64,000 nucleotides of DNA. Origin: Acidobacteriota bacterium (GTDB lineage Bacteria > Acidobacteriota > Blastocatellia > RBC074). Both the position numbers and the translations under genes were made by a program. The DNA is taken from assembly GCA_016715865.1 (NCBI GenBank), contig JADJXM010000007.1:10001-74000 (forward strand), read 5' to 3'. The notes under the pieces were generated by a model. The model was not told where the DNA came from. It worked only from the letters and a program-made list of their open reading frames with translations, and ran no database searches. Positions within the stretch are counted from its first letter, which is position 1; each line of letters begins with the position of its first letter. Shown here in pieces: positions 62,925 to 64,000 of the stretch.

Positions 62925-64000
<1,076 letters not shown>

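Overview
This 64 kb window looks like chromosome from a free-living, heterotrophic, aerobically respiring Gram-negative bacterium. The likeliest group is Acidobacteriota (Blastocatellia-like). That placement is an inference from gene style: many exported PQQ-like beta-propellers, a sortilin/VPS10-type propeller, exported cytochromes and amidohydrolases, a DUF3089 lipase-like protein, and abundant palindromic intergenic repeats. No rRNA, tRNA, CRISPR array, transposase or prophage was recognised.

Layout. 0-9.5 kb: Fic protein, small membrane protein, VOC protein, membrane-anchored propeller, rhodanese-like protein, exported nuclease with a C-terminal Cys module, DUF3089 hydrolase, lactate permease, DUF5995 protein. 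9.5-22.5 kb: KefB-type antiporter, SDR, sortilin-like propeller, LldD-like FMN oxidase, exported DsbA-like protein and VKOR (a disulfide-forming pair), peptidoglycan-binding protein, and an exported methyltransferase-YjbQ-EEP nuclease group. 23.1-28.5 kb: a compact histidine-utilisation operon hutH-hutU-hutG-hutI. 28.5-40 kb: a translationally coupled six-heme cytochrome and di-heme peroxidase, exported VOC protein, amidohydrolases, a cytochrome c/copper-monooxygenase-like protein and an acyltransferase. 40-44 kb: FAH-family dehydratase and alpha-ketoglutarate-semialdehyde-type dehydrogenase (a Weimberg-like sugar-acid route) followed by a class A beta-lactamase-like gene. 43.8-48.4 kb: M1 peptidase, two membrane proteins and a frameshifted PIG-L deacetylase. 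48.6-62.3 kb: seven PQQ-like propeller genes in two opposed runs, with an iron-dependent alcohol dehydrogenase inside the first. The window ends inside a sorbosone-dehydrogenase-like propeller gene.

The least ordinary aspect is the non-coding DNA. At least six inverted or tandem repeat families occupy the gaps. The most striking is a heptanucleotide family, GTAGAAA/GTAAAAA and its complement TTTCTAC/TTTTTAC. Because 7 is not a multiple of 3, tandem copies cycle through all reading frames: one strand always reaches a stop after a VxSRK-like tail, while the other is always open and encodes a hydrophobic FLLSTFY heptapeptide. In this window genes end on the stop strand (four in or directly against the repeat) and begin on the open strand. 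At 60.9-61.0 kb the repeat supplies the end of one propeller protein, and the ribosome-binding site and signal-peptide core of the next. Other repeats overlap ribosome-binding sites (for example that of the M1 peptidase), so repeats seem to have been recruited into gene boundaries here.
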